Origin: Geomonas anaerohicana | Lineage (GTDB): Bacteria > Desulfobacterota > Desulfuromonadia > Geobacterales > Geobacteraceae | DNA: 64,000 nucleotides | Reading direction: 5' to 3' | Assembly (NCBI RefSeq): GCF_016458305.1 | Contig: NZ_JAEMHL010000015.1 | Location: 1 to 64,000, forward strand | Shown: positions 55,563 through 64,000 of the stretch, in pieces | Position numbering within the stretch: position 1 is the stretch's first letter | How the letters are laid out: each line of letters opens with the position of its first letter | The notes under the pieces: model-generated | What the model was told of the DNA's origin: nothing | What the model saw: only the letters and a program-made list of their open reading frames with translations | The model's database searches: none | Made by a program: the position numbers and the translations under genes

Positions 55563-55592
55563 GGGGACTGGCTCCGCAGGTGCCTGTCCCCC
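55563..55592. repeat. Dispersed GGGACTGGCTCCGCAGGTGCC element
   Basis: Inverted copy of the element at 49104-49132; also related to the pair at 38291-38388. Lies between convergent genes. Confidence 0.6.
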
Positions 55593-55602
55593 TCGCCGGC
55601 GC

Positions 55603-56226
55603 CTACCCCTGGTTGACCAGCAGCGCGAGGCTCAAGCGGTTGCCGGCGGGGAGCTTGCCATAGATGGAGGTGAGGTGGGCCTTCACGGTGCGCTCCACGA
55701 TGCCCATGTCGGCGGCGATCTCCAGGTTGGTCCTTCCCGCGGCCACCATCTCGGCGACCCGGCGCTCGGTCGGCGTCAGGGGGGCGAAGAGCTTTTCGGT
55801 ATTCCTTTCTTTCCCTGCCGCCGCGCTGTTCTGAGCGGCTTCCAGGATCAACTGCTGGATCACCTGCTGTCCCAGCCATACCCCCCCGCCTGCTACCACA
55901 CGCAGCGCCTCCAATAGGTTGTCACGGGCGATGTAGCTGTTGGCGTACCCCACGATCCCCACCTTGAGAAACGCAAGCCCCTCCTCGGGGTCGGGGCGGT
56001 CCGAGAGGAGAAAGAGCCGGGCTTTCGGGGCGGCGGCGCGCAGTTCGGCGCAGGCGGCCACGTCCACCAGCTCGCGATGCAAAAGCACCAGCTCGGACGT
56101 CCCGGTCGCGGCCAGTTGCTTCAACTCGCCGAGGGTGCGGCATTCCTGGACCTGGTTACCTTCCGCGACCAGACCCTGCCACCGGTTGGACAGGGATCCG
56201 TTGGCACTTGCCAGCAGGATCAGCAT
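55603..56226 (-). CDS. LuxR-type regulator with degenerate receiver
   Basis: 207 residues. C-terminal LuxR/NarL helix-turn-helix is well conserved ('LTPTERRVAEMVAAGRTNLE', 'TVKAHLTSIYGKL'). The N-terminal receiver-like domain lacks the acidic pair and has His in place of the phospho-acceptor Asp ('LVLLHRELVDV'), so phosphorylation is unlikely. It is the last gene of the lapB-lapC unit, 4 bp after lapC, and may control secretion or adhesin genes through protein or ligand contact. Confidence 0.85.
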   Translation of the reverse strand: MLILLASANGSLSNRWQGLVAEGNQVQECRTLGELKQLAATGTSELVLLHRELVDVAACAELRAAAPKARLFLLSDRPDPEEGLAFLKVGIVGYANSYIARDNLLEALRVVAGGGVWLGQQVIQQLILEAAQNSAAAGKERNTEKLFAPLTPTERRVAEMVAAGRTNLEIAADMGIVERTVKAHLTSIYGKLPAGNRLSLALLVNQG

Positions 56227-56230
56227 GTAA

Positions 56231-57589
56231 TCACCTCTCGCGCAGCGCCGTGTACTTCGCCTTGAGAATCGGTTTCAGCAGATAGGAGAGGATGGTCCTC
56301 TTGGCTGCCACGATATCGACGGTGGCCACCATGCCCGGGATGATGGGGAGCGGCTTGTCCTTGGTCCCCAGGTAGTTGCGATCGGTCCTCAGCGTGACCA
56401 GGTAATAGGTGTCCCTGGTCTTTTCGTCGGTGAGGCTGTCGGCACCGATCTGCTCCAGGCGCGCTTCCAGGCCGCCGTAGATGGTGTAGTCGTAGGCGCT
56501 GAACTTCACCGTGGCCTTCTGGTTCGGCTTTAAAAAGGCGATGTCGGCCGGCTTGATCTTGGTCTCGATGAGCAGGGTCCCCTCGGTGGGGACGATCTCC
56601 ACGATGTTCATCCCCGGCTGGATGACCCCGCCGATGGTGTTGACCAGGATGCGGTTCACGGTGCCGTTCACCGGGGAGCGTACCAGGGTGCGGTCCAGGC
56701 GGTCCTTGAGCGCCAGCGACGAGGCGGTTTCCTCGCCGACCTTGGCCACGGTGTCGTTGTACTCGGCCTTGGCCTTGTTGGCGAAGTTGAGGCGCAGCTC
56801 CTTCATGGCAGCGTAGCTCTCGTCGATCTTGGCCTGGGTGCGCGGGATGGACTGCTTGATGGTCTCGATCTCGCCCTTCATCTCGCTCGCCTTGCGCTCG
56901 AGTTGTAGCAGCTCCATGTCGGAGACAGCCCCCTTGGCGACCAGTGGCTTGGTGATGTTGATCTCTTTCACGTACAGGGTGTAGGTCTGGTTCAGCTCGC
57001 GCAGCCGGGTGTTCAACTCCCTCAGTTCGCTCTGGCGCTGGTCGATCTGCGACTGCTTCACCTCGAGGGAGTGTTTCAGCTCGGAGCGGCGCGATTCGAA
57101 CAGGGCACGCTCGCTGGCGGCGATGCTGGCCGGTACGTCGCTGGGCATGGAGAAGCTGCCGCTGCCGGCCGCCTCGGCACGCAGGCGGGCCGCCTTGGCC
57201 TTGTCGGCGCCGGACTTGGCCTGGCTCTGCTCCAGCGAGGAGACGAAGCGGGTCTCGTCGATCTTCAAGAGGAGTTGCCCCTTTTTGACCGTGTCCCCGA
57301 CCTTCACGTGCAGTTCGGAGAGGATGCCCCCCTCCAGGTTCTGGATCACCTGCACCTGGCTGGCCGGGATTACCTTCCCTTCGCCCCTGGTGGTCTGCTC
57401 CACCTCGGAGACCGCCGCCCACCCGATGAAGATGACGAAGAGCGCCAGCGTGGCCCAGAGGATGGCCCGGCCGCCGCGCGGGGTCTGCACCAGGACGGAG
57501 GTCCTGATGTCGGTGACGTAGTCGACGTCGTCTTCGGGCATCCTGCGGAACACCCCGTTACCCTTGTTCTTGGCTGCTTTTATCTCCAC
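56231..57589 (-). CDS. lapC: HlyD-family type I secretion adaptor (LapC-like)
   Basis: 452 residues. One TM near 40-60 ('ILWATLALFVIFIGWAAVSE'), a lipoyl-like half motif 'EGKVIPASQVQVIQNLEGGI', a long periplasmic coiled coil (about 150-300), the returning half 'VRSPVNGTVNRILVNTIGGV', and a C-terminal beta-barrel with 'VTLRTDRNYLG'. Bridges the inner-membrane ABC transporter and TolC. Start 57589; 13 bp after lapB. Confidence 0.92.
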   Translation of the reverse strand: MEIKAAKNKGNGVFRRMPEDDVDYVTDIRTSVLVQTPRGGRAILWATLALFVIFIGWAAVSEVEQTTRGEGKVIPASQVQVIQNLEGGILSELHVKVGDTVKKGQLLLKIDETRFVSSLEQSQAKSGADKAKAARLRAEAAGSGSFSMPSDVPASIAASERALFESRRSELKHSLEVKQSQIDQRQSELRELNTRLRELNQTYTLYVKEINITKPLVAKGAVSDMELLQLERKASEMKGEIETIKQSIPRTQAKIDESYAAMKELRLNFANKAKAEYNDTVAKVGEETASSLALKDRLDRTLVRSPVNGTVNRILVNTIGGVIQPGMNIVEIVPTEGTLLIETKIKPADIAFLKPNQKATVKFSAYDYTIYGGLEARLEQIGADSLTDEKTRDTYYLVTLRTDRNYLGTKDKPLPIIPGMVATVDIVAAKRTILSYLLKPILKAKYTALRER

Positions 57590-57602
57590 GTCGTATTCTC
57601 CG

Positions 57603-59777
57603 CTAGATGTTCAGGTGCCCGCGCTGCAGCGCTTCGAGGACGGTTGCCTTGGGACCGTCGGCGATGACGGTGCCGTTGTCGATGACGATGATGCGGTCCA
57701 CCAGCTCCAGCAGCGAGGCGCGGTGCGTGATCAGGACCATGGTCTTTTCCTTGGCGCCGTCGGCCAGGTGATTCTTGAGCCTCACCTCGGCGCGGCTGTC
57801 CATGTTGCTGGTCGGCTCGTCGAAGACCAGCACCGGTGGGTCGAGAAGGAGCGCGCGGGCGATGGCCACGCACTGGCGCTGACCGCCGGAGAGGCCGCGG
57901 CCGAACTCGCCCACTTCCATGTCGAAGCCCATGGGGTGCTTCTTGACGAAGTCGCCGACGCCGGCCAGCTCGGCCGCGCGCATGATGGCGTGGTCTTCGA
58001 TGTCGGCCGCGCCCAGGGTCAGATTCTCGCGCACGGTCCCCTTGAAGAGCGAGATGTCCTGCGGGACGTAGCCCACGTAGTGCCTCAGTTCGGCCGGGTC
58101 GATCTGCCTCAGGTCGGTGTCGTCCATGGTGACCATGCCGCTGGCCGGCTCGAAGAGCCCCAGGAGGAGCTTGCCCAGCGTGGTCTTGCCCGAGCCGATG
58201 GGGCCGATGACGCCGACCTTCTCGCCCGGGGCGATCTGCAGCGAGATGTTGTTGAGCGCGTTCACGGTCTGGCCGGGATAGGCGAAGGTGAGCCCCTTCA
58301 CCCCGATCCCCCCCTTGAAGCGGGGGCGGTGCAGGAAGGTCTTGCCGGCCGGGCGTTCCACCGGGAGTTTCATGATGTCGTCGAGGGCGCGGTAGGCCTC
58401 CTTGGCCCGGTGGTAGCGGGTGGCGAGGTTGGCCACCTGGGCCACCGGCGCCACCACCTGCCGGGACAGGATCACCAGCGCCACCAGGCCGCCCTGGGTC
58501 AGCTCACGCATGGCGATGGCGTAGACCCCGGCGACCACCAGGGCGACCACGGCCAGGTTCTGCACCAGGAAGGAGACGTGGCTCACCGAGGAGGAGAGAA
58601 AGCGCGAGCGGGCGCTCCAGGTGGAGATGTAGCTGACCGCGTCCTCCCAGCTTCTCTGCACGTGGCTCTCGGCGCCGAGCATCTTCACCGTCTCCAGTCC
58701 GGCGAGCCCCTCGACCAGGATGGCGTTTTTCTGGCTCGATGCGGCGAAGGTGTTCTCGACGGCGCGGCGCAGCGGCGCCTGGATGCAGGCGGAGTAGATC
58801 AGCATCAGCGCGATGCTGACCAGGAAGATGGTGAGGATGGCGCCCCCGCCGATGTACCAGATCACGATGAGCCCCAGGACCACGAAGGGGAGGTCGATGA
58901 CCGCGGTGATGGAGAAGGAGGTGATGAAGTCGAGGATGGTCTCGAATTCCCTCAGGTTATTGGAGAAGGAGCCGATGGATTGCGGGCGCACTTCCAGGCG
59001 CAGGTTCAAGACCCGCTGCAACAAGAGCGAGGAGATCTTCAGGTTGGCCTTCTTGCCCGCCTCGTCGACGAAGTAGCCGCGCAGCCCCTGCATCAGCACC
59101 GAGAACAGGTAGACCACGGTGACGCCGATGGAGAGCACCCAGAGGGTCTCGTAGGCGCTGTTGGGGATGACCCGGTCGTAGACGTTCAAGATATAGAAGG
59201 TGCTGACCAGGGCGAAGACGTTGATCAGGAAGGAGGCGATGAGGACGTCGCGGTAGATGCGCCAGGAGGAGGTGATGGCGCTCCAGAACCAGTTCCCTTG
59301 CCCTTCGTCGCGGGTGACGCTGGTGGACTTGCCGATGCGGTAGCGGGGGCGGACGAAGATGGCGAAGCCGGTGTAGAGCTTCTCCAGTTCGGCCCGGGTC
59401 ACGATCTTCTCGCCGGTGCCCGCTTCGGGGAGGAGGATGCGGAAGCTGTCCTTGTCCGGGAGCCTTTCCACCACCGCACAGGCCTGCCGGTTGTGCAAGA
59501 GCAGGATGGCGGGGAGCTGCAGCTGGGAGATGCGCTCCAGGGGGCGCTTCACCAGCCGCGAGGAGAGCCCGGCCCGCTCGGCGCAGCGGGGGAAGAGCTC
59601 CACCGTGACGCGGTTTTGCACCAGGGGGAGCCCGGCGGTGAGTCCGGTGCGCGATGCCGGCAGCCCGTGCAGCTTGGCCACCAAAAGCAGCGAGTCGAGA
59701 AGGGGGTCGTCGTGGCGGTCGGTATCCTCGGCCACGTTCCACTGTGCTTCTAGCTTACGGTTTTCAGTCTCTGGCAC
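57603..59777 (-). CDS. lapB: Type I secretion ABC transporter (LapB-like)
   Basis: 724 residues. The N-terminal C39-like domain lacks the catalytic Cys (a CLD), as in RTX/large-adhesin exporters. A membrane domain (about 165-470) is followed by the nucleotide-binding domain with Walker A 'GPIGSGKTTLGKLLLG', signature 'LSGGQRQCVAIARALLL', Walker B 'PVLVFDEPTSNMD' and His 'LITHRASL'. GTG start with AGAGGA. Exports a large unprocessed adhesin; the substrate is not in this window. Confidence 0.93.
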   Translation of the reverse strand: MPETENRKLEAQWNVAEDTDRHDDPLLDSLLLVAKLHGLPASRTGLTAGLPLVQNRVTVELFPRCAERAGLSSRLVKRPLERISQLQLPAILLLHNRQACAVVERLPDKDSFRILLPEAGTGEKIVTRAELEKLYTGFAIFVRPRYRIGKSTSVTRDEGQGNWFWSAITSSWRIYRDVLIASFLINVFALVSTFYILNVYDRVIPNSAYETLWVLSIGVTVVYLFSVLMQGLRGYFVDEAGKKANLKISSLLLQRVLNLRLEVRPQSIGSFSNNLREFETILDFITSFSITAVIDLPFVVLGLIVIWYIGGGAILTIFLVSIALMLIYSACIQAPLRRAVENTFAASSQKNAILVEGLAGLETVKMLGAESHVQRSWEDAVSYISTWSARSRFLSSSVSHVSFLVQNLAVVALVVAGVYAIAMRELTQGGLVALVILSRQVVAPVAQVANLATRYHRAKEAYRALDDIMKLPVERPAGKTFLHRPRFKGGIGVKGLTFAYPGQTVNALNNISLQIAPGEKVGVIGPIGSGKTTLGKLLLGLFEPASGMVTMDDTDLRQIDPAELRHYVGYVPQDISLFKGTVRENLTLGAADIEDHAIMRAAELAGVGDFVKKHPMGFDMEVGEFGRGLSGGQRQCVAIARALLLDPPVLVFDEPTSNMDSRAEVRLKNHLADGAKEKTMVLITHRASLLELVDRIIVIDNGTVIADGPKATVLEALQRGHLNI

Positions 59778-59944
59778 GTCTGATCCTCTTAGCTGTAAAA
59801 GGGGCCGCCGAAATGAGTGGGAAATATTCTAGCATAATACCTTTCACATTGGTAAACGTTTTGCGTTATACTTGCGGTTGTCGTCCTGTGTCAGTACCTC
59901 TTTCAGCAACACTGTCATCCAGCCGGTCAAAGAAAGGATACTCC

Positions 59945-60265
59945 ATGTTTTATGTAGAAAGAGACGGCGAGGGCAAGATCGTCGCCCTGCACAAAAGCCC
60001 CGCCGCGTCGGCCACCGAAGAGAAATCCCCGATGGACGAGGAGGTGGTCGCCTTCCTGAACGACGCCGGGGCCTGGGGGGAGGCGCTGGCCTTCTCCGAC
60101 GCGGCCACCGTGCGCGTCATCGAGGACCTGGTCGACCTCCTGGTCAGAAAGAACCTGATCAACTTCACCGAACTGCCCGAGCAGGCGCAGCAGAGGATCA
60201 AGGCGCGCCAGAGCCTGCGCGAGAAGATCGCCTCCACCGACCTCCTGGTGCACGACATCATCTGA
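59945..60265 (+). CDS. Small conserved protein inside the lap cluster
   Basis: 106 residues; ATG 59945 with AAGGA. Starts 'MFYVERDGEGKIVALHKSPA', then an acidic helical C-terminal part. Similar small proteins are often labelled tryptophan-synthase-beta-like, without known function. Divergent from lapB and overlapping the 3' end of lapD by 8 bp on the opposite strand. Role in adhesin secretion is possible but unproven. Confidence 0.7.
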   Translation: MFYVERDGEGKIVALHKSPAASATEEKSPMDEEVVAFLNDAGAWGEALAFSDAATVRVIEDLVDLLVRKNLINFTELPEQAQQRIKARQSLREKIASTDLLVHDII

Positions 60266-62234
60266 CGGCGGGGTAGGAGGAGAGCGGCTGCGGCCTGCCG
60301 AAGAAGTACCCCTGCATGGCGTCGAGGTTGAGCTCCCTGAGGACGGCCGCCTGCGCCTCGCTTTCCACCCCTTCGGCCACCACCTTGATGTCGATGCTGT
60401 GCGCCACGCTGCAGAGCGAGGCGACGTAGAACCTGCTGTCGTTCTCCCCGCCGGAGAGTTCCCCGGTGTAGGCCCGGTCGATCTTCACGTACTCCGGGTG
60501 CAGGGACTGCAGGTAGCCGAGCTTGGAGAAGCTGCGGCCGTAGTGGTCGAGCCCTATGCCGTGGCCGCAGGCCCGGACCGCGGCGCCGAACTCGCGGATG
60601 CTCTGCAGGTGCTGCACCGCGGCGAACTCGGAGAACTCGAAGTTGACCCGGGGCGCGCCGGCCGGCAGTGCCTTCAAGAAGGCGTAGAGCCAGTTGCGGA
60701 AGGCGTCGTCCTCCAGGGAGGTCGGGGAGAGGTTGATGGCCACCCGCTCCACGCCCAGGCGGCGGTAGTCGACCTTCAGCGCCTCTTCGATCACCATCCG
60801 GTCGATGGAGGAGACCAGCTTCAGCCGCTCGGCGACCGGCATGAACAGGGCGGCGTCCAGCGCCTCGCCGTTTTCCTGCATGACGCGGGCGAAGAGCTCG
60901 AGCTGGACCAGCCTGCGTCCCGGCCCGTTCTCGATCACCCCCTGCGCGTCGAGCCTGATGCGCCTCTCCTCGAGCGCCCGTACCAGGGCGTCCTTCCAGT
61001 GCTGCTGCCCCTGCGGCAGCGTCTCGGTTTCCCCGGTCACCACCCTTGCTTCCCAGCTGTTGGCCCCGTTTTGCAGCGCCGCGGAGAGCGCCAGGTCCGC
61101 CTCGGCCAGCAGCCTGGTCAGGCTGGTGCCCCCCTGGTAGGTGGCGACCCCCAGGTGGCCGATGTTGTCGGTGAGCGCGATCTTCTCCATGGCGATCCGG
61201 CCCAGCTGCGCCGCGATCTCGGTGGCGATGATGCCCCCCTCGGAGGGGGAGACGTCGGGAAGGAAGATGCCGAAGTCTCCGCCGGTGAGGCGGGAAAGCG
61301 CGGTGTCGGCGTAGGCGTTGACGGCGCTCTTCAACATGGCCGCGACCCGCTTGACCAGGTCGTCGCCCGCCTGCAGACCCTTCTTCTGGTTCAAGGCCTC
61401 CAGACCGTGGATGCGCAGCAAGAGGAGAACGCCGCAGCCGTTTTGTTCCTGCCGGGCGAGGTCGGCGTTCACCTGGCTCTCGAACAGACGCCGGTTGCCC
61501 AAAAGCGTGACCGGGTCCTGGTAGGCCCGCTCCTGCAGCCCTTCGGCCGTGGCCGCCTGCTCCTCGAACATCTCCTTCACCTTCACCGTCATCCGGTTCA
61601 TCGCCTCGACCACGCTCTTGAACTCGCGGGTGCGCGGCAGCGTCTCCTGGAGCTGGTACTCCTTGCGGCACAACGCGTCCGCCTGGCGCTCAACCGCGGC
61701 CAGGGGCTTCAGGAGGATCCTGAGCCCCACCGCCGCCGCCAAGAGCAGGAAGGCCGCGCAGGCGGCAAACCAGGCGGTCATGCTGAGCACCTCGCTCCAG
61801 AGCGTCGCGTAGGCGTAGCCGGGATGGCTCTTGACCAGGATGGTCCCCCCCTGGTTCCACCCGGCCATCACGTCCGAGGCGGCCTCCGGGGTCTTCAGCG
61901 GCACCAGCGCCACGAACCACTGCGGCACATCCTCGACCCGGACCGGGAGGGTGCGCTCGATGAGCACCTTGCCGCGCGGGTCGGAGAAGATGATCTTCTG
62001 GTAGTAGCCCCGATCGAAGAGGGCGTTGATCATCCCCTCCACCAGGGTGAGGTCCTTTTGGGCCACGTGGGGAGAGATGGAGAGGGCCAGCGAGGTGGCG
62101 GTGTCCTGCACGTGGGACTCCAGCTGGTTGGTCAGGAAGGTGCGGGTGTTGGCCAGCTTCGCGTACCAGGTGCCGGTGAACAGGAGCAGGAAGAGCACGA
62201 CGGTGAAGATGATGAGCTGTCGATACAGTGTCAT
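60258..62234 (-). CDS. lapD: LapD-like c-di-GMP receptor (degenerate GGDEF-EAL)
   Basis: 658 residues. TM1 (about 8-28), a periplasmic LapD/MoxY-type domain (about 30-150), TM2 (about 155-175), HAMP, a GGDEF domain with degenerate motif 'LTGGDFGIFLP', and an EAL domain in which EALxR and DDFGTG are altered ('QLELFAR', 'GLDHYGRSFSKLGYL'). Neither enzyme should be active. It should bind c-di-GMP and sequester the LapG protease when loaded. lapG lies 18 bp upstream on the same strand. Confidence 0.92.
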   Translation of the reverse strand: MTLYRQLIIFTVVLFLLLFTGTWYAKLANTRTFLTNQLESHVQDTATSLALSISPHVAQKDLTLVEGMINALFDRGYYQKIIFSDPRGKVLIERTLPVRVEDVPQWFVALVPLKTPEAASDVMAGWNQGGTILVKSHPGYAYATLWSEVLSMTAWFAACAAFLLLAAAVGLRILLKPLAAVERQADALCRKEYQLQETLPRTREFKSVVEAMNRMTVKVKEMFEEQAATAEGLQERAYQDPVTLLGNRRLFESQVNADLARQEQNGCGVLLLLRIHGLEALNQKKGLQAGDDLVKRVAAMLKSAVNAYADTALSRLTGGDFGIFLPDVSPSEGGIIATEIAAQLGRIAMEKIALTDNIGHLGVATYQGGTSLTRLLAEADLALSAALQNGANSWEARVVTGETETLPQGQQHWKDALVRALEERRIRLDAQGVIENGPGRRLVQLELFARVMQENGEALDAALFMPVAERLKLVSSIDRMVIEEALKVDYRRLGVERVAINLSPTSLEDDAFRNWLYAFLKALPAGAPRVNFEFSEFAAVQHLQSIREFGAAVRACGHGIGLDHYGRSFSKLGYLQSLHPEYVKIDRAYTGELSGGENDSRFYVASLCSVAHSIDIKVVAEGVESEAQAAVLRELNLDAMQGYFFGRPQPLSSYPAVR

Positions 62235-62252
62235 AGGGTTACCCTTGGTCCG

Positions 62253-62927
62253 TTACAGTTTGTTCTCGGACATCTTTTGCAGAAGGTCCTGCCACAGCCT
62301 GAGCCGGTTGGACTTGCCGGCGGCCTTACCCATCCCCCTTTGCTTGGCGAGCCACAGCCCCGAACCGTTGAAGCTCAGGATCGGCATGAGGTCGTTGCGC
62401 TTGGAGGCGTGATCAATGGAATCAACCAGGTTGTCGAGCACGAGCGGCTCGGCCTCGGGGGTGCTGTAGTAGGTGAGCACCATGTGGTGGATGTTGTAGC
62501 GCAGCGCCTTGACGTAGGTGATGCGGAGCTTGTCGTCCTCCACCCCCATCGCCTTCAGGGTGAAGTACTTGGCGATGGCGAAGTCCTCGCAGTCCCCCGC
62601 CCCCTTGGCCAGGAACTCGATGGGCGTGGCCCAGTAGTCCTCGACCCCCCAGACGTCCCAGTCGCTGGCGAAGCGCAGCCGCTCGTTGAAGAAGCGGTTC
62701 ACCTTGTCGAGCTTGTCCCGGTCGGTGCGGCTTCTGTCCCGCGCGATGAGGTCCTCCCACGCGGTCAGGCGGCGCAAGGCTTCCCTGCCGTATTTCCTCT
62801 CGGCCGTCTGCAGCACGGAGCGGTCGACGCTGAAGTTGCCGGCGGGGAGCACGGTGCCGGCAAGCAAAAGCGCCGCCAGGAAGGCGGTCAGGGAGAGCGA
62901 TGTCAGTCGTTTCAGGTAGTTGCCCAC
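62253..62927 (-). CDS. lapG: LapG-like periplasmic adhesin-cleaving protease
   Basis: 224 residues, bacterial transglutaminase-like Cys protease. Signal peptide (about 1-29); catalytic Cys in 'GAGDCEDFAIAKYFTLKAMG', His in 'NIHHMVLTYY', Asp in 'LVLDNLVDSI'. In the Lap paradigm it cuts the N-terminal retention module of the adhesin when c-di-GMP is low. Paired with lapD. Confidence 0.93.
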   Translation of the reverse strand: MGNYLKRLTSLSLTAFLAALLLAGTVLPAGNFSVDRSVLQTAERKYGREALRRLTAWEDLIARDRSRTDRDKLDKVNRFFNERLRFASDWDVWGVEDYWATPIEFLAKGAGDCEDFAIAKYFTLKAMGVEDDKLRITYVKALRYNIHHMVLTYYSTPEAEPLVLDNLVDSIDHASKRNDLMPILSFNGSGLWLAKQRGMGKAAGKSNRLRLWQDLLQKMSENKL

Positions 62928-62956
62928 GTTGGTCCCGGCGCAGATGCCCTTTCTCT

Positions 62957-63002
62957 AAAAAAAAGCCCGGACCGTCCTAAAGGCTAGCGGCGATCCGGGG
63001 CT
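62957..63002 (-). terminator. Terminator after tolC
   Basis: On the minus strand AGCCCCGGATCG pairs with CGGTCCGGGCT and is followed by eight T residues. Separates tolC from lapG, implying lapG-lapD have their own promoter or rely on read-through. Confidence 0.75.
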
Positions 63003-63030
63003 CTATCATACAGTGCGCTGTCGGGATAGT

Positions 63031-64000
63031 CTACGGCGTTCCGGCGGCCGTGGTGACGCGGCCGGTGCTGTCGGGGGGCTGCAGACCCAGGGTGGGGAGC
63101 AGGCGCGACATGCCGTTTAGGACCCGGAACTCGGCATAGCGCTGGTCGTACACCGCGTTGACCAGGCTCGCCTTGGCGTTGATCAGCTCGGCCTGGGTGT
63201 CCAGGAGGTCGAACATGGTCCTTCTGCCGATGGACCACTGGGCTGCGAAGGCGTCGGCGGTCTGGGCGGCGGCCTTGACGTAGTCGTCGAGGTACTTGAT
63301 GCGCTCCTGGGCGCTGCGGTTGGCCTCCCAGGAGAGACGGATCGACTGCACCGTCTGGCGTTTGGTGTTCTCCATGATTTCCTGCGCCTCGTAGACCTCG
63401 CTCTGGGTCTGGCCGATGCGCGCCTTGTTCCAGCCGCCGTTCAAGATGTTGAAGGTGAGGGTGGCTGTCCCAAGGAACTCCTCGCGCTGGCCGGGGAGGT
63501 CGTTGTAGTCCTTGAGCCAGCGGTAGTCGAGGGCCACGTCGAGGCTCGGGTAGAGCAGGCTCTTGGCGGCCTCGTGCTGCGCCGTCCTTTCCTGCACCCC
63601 TTCACGGGCGGACTTGAGCGCCTGGTTGCCGGCGACGGCGAGTTCCTCCGCCTCGTCCTTGGTTTTGGGGAGCTGCGGGGCGACCGACAGGGGCTCGGTC
63701 AGCTCACCGGGGAGGTAGCCGATCACGGCCTGGTAGTCGGCCAGGCTGTCGGAGAGGTTGGCCTGGGCCGCGGCGAGGTTGCTCTCCGCGAGCGCCACGC
63801 GCCCCTTGACCTGTTCGAAGTCGGCGCGGCGGTCGACGCCGGACTCGCTTCTCAGTTTCACCTGGTCGTGAATGCGCAGGTGGTTGGTCAGGTTCTCCTG
63901 GGCCAGCGCCAGGAGCTTTTCGCTTCTGAGGACGTTGATGTACACCTTGGAGGCCAAGAGGGCGTTGTTCTCGGCGGTGCTCCCCAACTGGTACTGCTGG
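63031..64000 (-). CDS. lapE: TolC-family outer-membrane channel (LapE-like), partial
   Basis: At least 323 residues; the gene enters from the right edge, the frame stays open to base 64000, and the apparent start near 63987 is not real. Has the TolC helical repeats: 'RIHDQVKLRSESGVDRRADF', 'SLLYPSLDVALDYRW', 'ATLTFNILNGGWNKARIGQT' and 'AAQWSIGRRTMFDLLDTQAE'. Forms the outer-membrane exit for the LapB/LapC pump. The adhesin gene may lie further upstream, outside the window. Confidence 0.9.
   Translation of the reverse strand, partial: QQYQLGSTAENNALLASKVYINVLRSEKLLALAQENLTNHLRIHDQVKLRSESGVDRRADFEQVKGRVALAESNLAAAQANLSDSLADYQAVIGYLPGELTEPLSVAPQLPKTKDEAEELAVAGNQALKSAREGVQERTAQHEAAKSLLYPSLDVALDYRWLKDYNDLPGQREEFLGTATLTFNILNGGWNKARIGQTQSEVYEAQEIMENTKRQTVQSIRLSWEANRSAQERIKYLDDYVKAAAQTADAFAAQWSIGRRTMFDLLDTQAELINAKASLVNAVYDQRYAEFRVLNGMSRLLPTLGLQPPDSTGRVTTAAGTP

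Noticed and set aside
57564-59753. 729-residue plus-strand frame opposite lapB
   Set aside because: Antisense to a canonical ABC transporter; rich in Asp/Gly/His with no fold signature.
60399-62987. 862-residue plus-strand frame opposite lapD/lapG
   Set aside because: Antisense to two well-supported genes.

Overview
The window looks like chromosome of a GC-rich deltaproteobacterium of the Geobacter group (Geobacterales). This is inferred from the dense two-component and sigma-54 circuitry, a GEMM-I riboswitch of the sequence type frequent in Geobacter, multi-heptad chemoreceptors, and recurring C-rich intergenic repeats. No ribosomal RNA or other marker gene is present, so the species is not determined.

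Layout. (1) 1-8.3 kb: the 3' part of a gene for a very large secreted multidomain protein, lacking a normal N terminus. (2) 8.3-15.1 kb: an accessory island with an orphan MNT-type nucleotidyltransferase and a nearly textbook IncP/RP4 mobilisation block (traK, oriT with nic site, traJ, traI with traH nested in another frame). The relaxase gene is split by one frameshift. An AlpA-like regulator and a tyrosine recombinase follow, beside a displaced 3' fragment of a tRNA-Leu gene, so the island is probably an integrative mobilisable element. (3) 15.3-17.4 kb: alkylation repair (Ada/AlkA fusion and Ogt). (4) 17.4-21.2 kb: a response regulator with an MshEN domain under a GEMM-I cyclic-dinucleotide riboswitch, three lipoproteins (FlgO type), and a Gly/Ala-repeat secreted protein. 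(5) 21.2-43.1 kb: two-component and chemotaxis genes: a histidine kinase divergent from its sigma-54 activator; a che operon (two CheY-like proteins, cheA, cheW, mcp, cheR, HEAT-repeat protein, cheR, cheB); a second sigma-54 activator; another MCP; and a hybrid kinase. (6) 43.3-46.9 kb: MarR/YceI, NfeD and an unknown protein. (7) 47.1-54.5 kb: a kinase with a periplasmic amino-acid-binding-type sensor, its sigma-54 activator, and a polar amino-acid ABC transporter. (8) 54.6-55.6 kb: a small hypothetical protein and a CAP-domain protein. (9) 55.6-64 kb: a Lap-type adhesin secretion and release system (type I ABC transporter, HlyD adaptor, LapD, LapG, TolC) with an atypical LuxR regulator; the TolC gene runs off the right edge.

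How it works together. The clearest organising principle is a pattern seen three times: a sigma-54 activator gene is followed immediately by an intergenic region with its own set of repeated or palindromic boxes, a -24/-12 promoter, and a likely target operon (che operon; MCP plus hybrid kinase; amino-acid transporter). The box sequences differ in each module, while in two modules the geometry is almost identical. Cyclic-dinucleotide signalling appears at two more points: the riboswitch/MshEN regulator, and LapD, whose GGDEF and EAL motifs are degenerate and which probably acts as a c-di-GMP receptor controlling the LapG protease.
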